Shown piece by piece: positions 60,861-64,000 of a stretch of 64,000 nt of DNA. The position numbers and the translations under genes are program-made. Source of the stretch: Pseudoneobacillus sp042683745 (GTDB lineage: Bacteria; Bacillota; Bacilli; Bacillales; Cytobacillaceae); NCBI RefSeq assembly GCF_042683745.1, contig NZ_JBHUJX010000003.1:62001-126000 (forward strand). Reading direction: 5' to 3'. Below the pieces are notes generated by a model, which worked only from the letters and a program-made list of their open reading frames with translations, had not been told where the DNA came from and ran no database searches. The number at the start of each line of letters is the position of its first letter. The first letter of the stretch is position 1.

Positions 60861-62590
60861 TAAGAAACTAATTGTAACGGAATAACAGAGATAAGTGGTG
60901 TTAACATAGGGTTTACTTCTGGAATCACGAAGCTATCCCCTTCTGTTTCTAAGCCTTTCATGGAAATAATGCAAGGGTTCGCGCCACGAGCGACGACTTC
61001 TTTCACGTTTCCACGGATGCTTAAGTTTACATGTTCTTGGGTTGCTAGAGCGATAACTGGTGTACCTTCTTCGATTAAAGCAATGGTTCCATGCTTTAAT
61101 TCTCCACCCGCGAAGCCTTCCGCTTGGATATAAGAGATTTCTTTTAGTTTCAGTGCACCTTCTAGACCGACGTAAAAATCAATACCACGGCCAATGAAGA
61201 AAGCATTGCGTGTTGTTGCGAAGAATTCACGTGCTAAGCGTTCAAATTCTTCTTTTTCATTACATAGTACTTCCATTGCGTTTGCAACAATGCCTAACTC
61301 TTGTACAAGGTTGAAATCAACTTCGTTACCACGTCTTTTTGCTGTTACAGCAGCTAGGATGGCTAATACAGCTAACTGAGCAGTGTAAGCTTTCGTTGAA
61401 GCAACGGCAATTTCAGGACCTGCATGTAGTAATAGTGTGTAATCCGCTTCTCTAGAAAGTGTAGAACCTTGAACATTTGTAATTGTAATGGCTTTATGAC
61501 CCATTTCTTTCACTTGTACAAGAACCGCACGGCTATCAGCTGTTTCACCACTCTGTGAAATGAAAATGAATAACGGCTTTTCTGAAAGCAATGGCATATT
61601 GTAGCCAAATTCGCTTGAAATATGAACTTCTACAGGAATTTTAGCCATTTTCTCGATGAACTGCTTGCCTACTAGACCTGCATGATAAGAAGTACCTGCT
61701 GCTATAATATAAATGCGATCGGAATCATTCATTGAATCCAGGATCTCTTGGTCGATTGTTAACTCGCCATTTTCAACTTGATACTTTTGAATAATTTTAC
61801 GCATAACAAGTGGCTGCTCATCAATTTCTTTTAACATATAGTGAGGGTACGTGCCCTTTTCAATATCACTAGCGTCTAATTCGGCAGTATATGGATCACG
61901 GTGAATCACTTCACCAGCTAAATTCTTAATTGTTACATCTTCTTTCGTCACGATAACAATTTCTTTGTCCATTAATTCCACATATTGATTTGTTACTTGT
62001 AGCATCGCCATCGCATCACTTGCCACAACATTAAATGCGTCACCAAGTCCAACTAAAAGTGGACTCTTATTTTTCGCAACATAAATCGTATTCTTATCTT
62101 GCTCATCTAAAAGGCCAAGCGCATAGGAACCATGAAGCAACGTCAACGTTTTGCGGAAAGCTTCTTCCACTTGCAAACCTTCTCCAACAAAAAGCTCAAT
62201 CAATTGCACGATGACTTCCGTGTCCGTTTCACTTTTAAATTCAACACCTGTTAAGTATTCATTTTTTAAAATTTCATAGTTCTCAATTACACCATTATGA
62301 ACAAGCGTAAAGCGTTCAGAAGTACTTTGATGCGGATGTGAATTTCCTTTACTTGGAACCCCATGTGTCGCCCAGCGGGTATGTCCAATTCCAGCATTCG
62401 CCATCACATCTGAATTGACTTCCTCTCTTAAATCAGCAATACGACCTTTTTCTTTAAAAACATGAACACCTTGTTCGTTCATTACAGCGATTCCAGCAGA
62501 ATCATAGCCACGGTACTCAAGCTTTTCTAACCCTTTTAATAAAATCTCTTTTGAATCCTGATTCCCAATATATCCAACAATACCACACAT
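60788..62590 (-). CDS. glmS: glutamine-fructose-6-phosphate aminotransferase (isomerizing)
   Basis: A 600-residue cytoplasmic enzyme making glucosamine-6-phosphate, the entry to peptidoglycan precursors. Starting at ATG 62590 (after AGGAGGAAAT) gives the mature MCGIVGYIG, whose Cys is the glutaminase nucleophile; longer frames are wrong. The two sugar isomerase domains follow (SQSGETADSRA, STKAYTAQL) and the C-terminus ends KPRNLAKSVTVE. It is controlled by the ribozyme upstream. Its 3' end is the attTn7 target. Confidence 0.97.
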   Translation of the reverse strand: MCGIVGYIGNQDSKEILLKGLEKLEYRGYDSAGIAVMNEQGVHVFKEKGRIADLREEVNSDVMANAGIGHTRWATHGVPSKGNSHPHQSTSERFTLVHNGVIENYEILKNEYLTGVEFKSETDTEVIVQLIELFVGEGLQVEEAFRKTLTLLHGSYALGLLDEQDKNTIYVAKNKSPLLVGLGDAFNVVASDAMAMLQVTNQYVELMDKEIVIVTKEDVTIKNLAGEVIHRDPYTAELDASDIEKGTYPHYMLKEIDEQPLVMRKIIQKYQVENGELTIDQEILDSMNDSDRIYIIAAGTSYHAGLVGKQFIEKMAKIPVEVHISSEFGYNMPLLSEKPLFIFISQSGETADSRAVLVQVKEMGHKAITITNVQGSTLSREADYTLLLHAGPEIAVASTKAYTAQLAVLAILAAVTAKRRGNEVDFNLVQELGIVANAMEVLCNEKEEFERLAREFFATTRNAFFIGRGIDFYVGLEGALKLKEISYIQAEGFAGGELKHGTIALIEEGTPVIALATQEHVNLSIRGNVKEVVARGANPCIISMKGLETEGDSFVIPEVNPMLTPLISVIPLQLVSYYAALHRDCDVDKPRNLAKSVTVE

Positions 62591-62604
62591 TTTATTTCCT
62601 CCTA

Positions 62605-62645
62605 TTATAAGAGGACAAGTAGCTACAGGAGACACACTTGTCCCC
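62605..62645 (-). promoter_or_regulatory. hairpin between the glmS ribozyme and glmS
   Basis: Minus strand: GGGGACAAGTGTG pairs with TACTTGTCCTC-type bases, about 15 bases before the glmS ribosome binding site. No long T-run follows, so its role is unclear. Confidence 0.4.
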
Positions 62646-62704
62646 TTATCTCTGCAGTTTATAATTGTATGATTGTCGAACCACTCCATCTTCGATTCTC
62701 ATGT

Positions 62705-62857
62705 CACTTATTCTCCCCTTTGTACATTCAGTTACCCGAATGGTTTAAAGAAGAACTTACGATTGGTGATACAACCGGGAGGTTCCCGCCGAAAAATTCG
62801 ATACTCCTCCACCTCGTCAACTAACCACTATTTCGATCATTGGTTAGTTCTGGCGCT
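62705..62857 (-). ncRNA. glmS: glmS ribozyme (glucosamine-6-phosphate riboswitch)
   Basis: Conserved core segments are present in order on the minus strand: AGCGCCAGAACTAACCAATG at the 5' end, GACGAGGTGGAGGAGTATCG, TTCGGCGGGAACCTCCCGG, then the P4 region with CCATTCGGGTAAC. Cleavage is expected between 62857 (A) and 62856 (G). Binding of glucosamine-6-phosphate triggers self-cleavage and glmS mRNA decay, giving feedback control. Confidence 0.95.
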
Positions 62858-62893
62858 TCATTTTCGTTAATACGTCTACTTGCCTCCTATATT

Positions 62894-62922
62894 AGATTAG
62901 AGTGGAATGTTTTCTTTTACAA
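62894..62922 (-). promoter_or_regulatory. promoter of the glmS transcript
   Basis: Minus strand: TTGTAA (62917-62922), 17-base spacer, TAATCT (62894-62899). It predicts a start near 62887, about 30 bases before the ribozyme cleavage site. Confidence 0.6.
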
Positions 62923-63026
62923 AAACAGGATTATCATACACCATGGACTGGAATACGTCAACGGATATGACTTACAATCTTTTTCCAAGATCATAACAAC
63001 ACAAAGAAAAGGTGTATAATGTAAAA

Positions 63027-63063
63027 TATGCATAAAGGCGCAATTGCGTTCCTTTATGCATAT
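63027..63063 (-). terminator. terminator of glmM
   Basis: ATGCATAAAGG pairs with CCTTTATGCAT around a GCAATTGC-containing loop, followed by ATTTTAC on the minus strand. It separates glmM from the glmS transcript. Confidence 0.7.
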
Positions 63064-63071
63064 CTTTTCAT

Positions 63072-64000
63072 CTATTCTTCTTTTAAACCCATCTCTGTCT
63101 TTACTACATTTGCAATTCTTTCTACATAATCCGCACAAGATTCTTCGGTTGCCGCTTCAGCCATTACACGTACGAGTGGTTCCGTACCAGAAGGACGAAC
63201 CAAAATCCGACCATTACCATTCATTTCGGTTTCCACTTCATCGATAATTGCTTTTACTTTTTCATTTTCAGTTACATGATACTTATCTGTTACTCGAATG
63301 TTTACAAGCTTTTGCGGATATTTCTGCATCTCACCAGCTAACTCTGACAGAGATTTTTTCGTCATCTTCATAATGTTAACTAACTGAAGTCCTGATAATA
63401 GGCCATCACCAGTTGTATTATAATCTAGGAAAATAATATGTCCTGATTGTTCTCCACCTAAGTTATAACCGTTCTTTTTCATTTCTTCGACCACATAGCG
63501 ATCACCTACTGCTGTTTGAACACTTTGAATCCCATGGCCTTCAAGCCCTTTGTAAAAACCAAGATTACTCATGACGGTTGAAACGACGGTGCTATGCTTT
63601 AAACGACCATTTTCCTTCATATACTTCGCACAAATATACATGATTTGATCACCATCGATGATATTTCCCTTTTCATCAATAGCAATTAATCGGTCACCAT
63701 CGCCATCAAAGGCTAAACCAACATCTGCATTCTTCTCTTTTAAGAAGGCTGCTAACGCTTCAGGATGAGTAGATCCCACCCCTTCATTAATATTCAAACC
63801 ATTTGGTGAAGCTCCCATCGTTGAAAGATCCGCTTCCAAATCCGCAAATAAATGCGCAGCTAATGCGGATGTTGCACCATGGGCACAATCCAGTGCTACA
63901 TGGATGCCTGAAAAATCTTCATCCACTGTTTGTTTTAAGTACTGAAGGTATTTCTGCCCACCCTCAAAATAGTCATTTACATGCCCAAGCTTCTCTCCTG
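63072..64000 (-). CDS. glmM: phosphoglucosamine mutase (partial, 5' end outside the window)
   Basis: The last 309 or so codons of an enzyme of about 450 residues that converts glucosamine-6-phosphate to glucosamine-1-phosphate, the step after GlmS. Seen: metal-binding loop AFDGDGDRLIAID, sugar-binding GGEQSGHIIF and phosphate-binding RPSGTEPLVRVM at the end. The frame remains open to the window edge (reading GEKLGHVNDYFEGG there), so the ATG at 63926 is internal, not the start. Genes glmM and glmS are adjacent as in other Bacillales. Confidence 0.95.
   Translation of the reverse strand, partial: GEKLGHVNDYFEGGQKYLQYLKQTVDEDFSGIHVALDCAHGATSALAAHLFADLEADLSTMGASPNGLNINEGVGSTHPEALAAFLKEKNADVGLAFDGDGDRLIAIDEKGNIIDGDQIMYICAKYMKENGRLKHSTVVSTVMSNLGFYKGLEGHGIQSVQTAVGDRYVVEEMKKNGYNLGGEQSGHIIFLDYNTTGDGLLSGLQLVNIMKMTKKSLSELAGEMQKYPQKLVNIRVTDKYHVTENEKVKAIIDEVETEMNGNGRILVRPSGTEPLVRVMAEAATEESCADYVERIANVVKTEMGLKEE

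Noticed and set aside
62591..62689. Extended N-terminus of GlmS
   Set aside because: GlmS needs an N-terminal Cys after Met removal; the extension lies across the leader RNA hairpin and lacks an RBS.

Overview
The window is AT-rich Bacillales chromosome, most likely a spore-forming member of the Bacillaceae or Planococcaceae/Caryophanaceae. The signs are a glmM-glmS ribozyme-glmS locus, homologues of the Bacillus subtilis heterodimeric exporter BmrC/BmrD and of the ABC-F protein VmlR, TTG/GTG starts behind strong AGGAGG-type ribosome binding sites, and Bacillus-style regulators (PadR, MerR, TetR, OmpR). The genus cannot be fixed from sequence reading alone.

Positions 1-36,247 look like ordinary, mostly operon-organised chromosome. 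Signalling genes come first (PAS histidine kinase, GGDEF-EAL protein, membrane chemoreceptor). A SCO1-like lipoprotein and a four-gene hydrolase/phosphatase operon follow, then a PadR-VanZ pair, a molybdate permease modAB without modC, and a divergent SDR/TetR pair. The multidrug exporter bmrCD and the ribosome-protection gene vmlR each have a leader that looks like a translation-coupled transcription attenuator. After them come an OmpR-type two-component system with a lipoprotein, a carboxyl methyltransferase, a HAD phosphatase and a LysE exporter. GGGACA...TGTCCC palindromes lie between these genes, and a fragment of a REP-associated tyrosine transposase is present.

Positions 36,253-60,762 are a complete Tn7-like transposon of about 24.5 kb in the attTn7 site just downstream of glmS. 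Both ends begin with TGT. The right end has four TnsB-type sites at exact 20-bp spacing, the left end has three spaced sites, and a perfect 5-bp target duplication (gtcca) flanks the element. It carries tnsA-tnsB-tnsC-tnsD-tnsE in one operon and a defence-like cargo: a type III restriction-modification pair, an XRE/ImmA-IrrE protein with an overlapping partner gene, and a NYN nuclease-like protein.

Nested inside it, at 38,628-44,569, is a second element of about 5.9 kb. It has its own related but different TGT ends and its own 5-bp duplication (aattg), and no tns genes. Its cargo is an aldo/keto reductase, a receiver-less winged-helix regulator, an APH(2'')-like phosphotransferase and a type-2 pyrF. 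It split a palindrome with perfect 15-bp arms. A related 29-bp motif recurs between its cargo genes. The nested pair, with both sets of ends and duplications readable, is the main discovery in this window.

The right edge returns to chromosome: attTn7, glmS, its self-cleaving ribozyme and the 3' part of glmM. The probable native glmS terminator now lies on the far side of the transposon, at 36,159-36,191. No rRNA, tRNA, CRISPR array or cas gene was seen.
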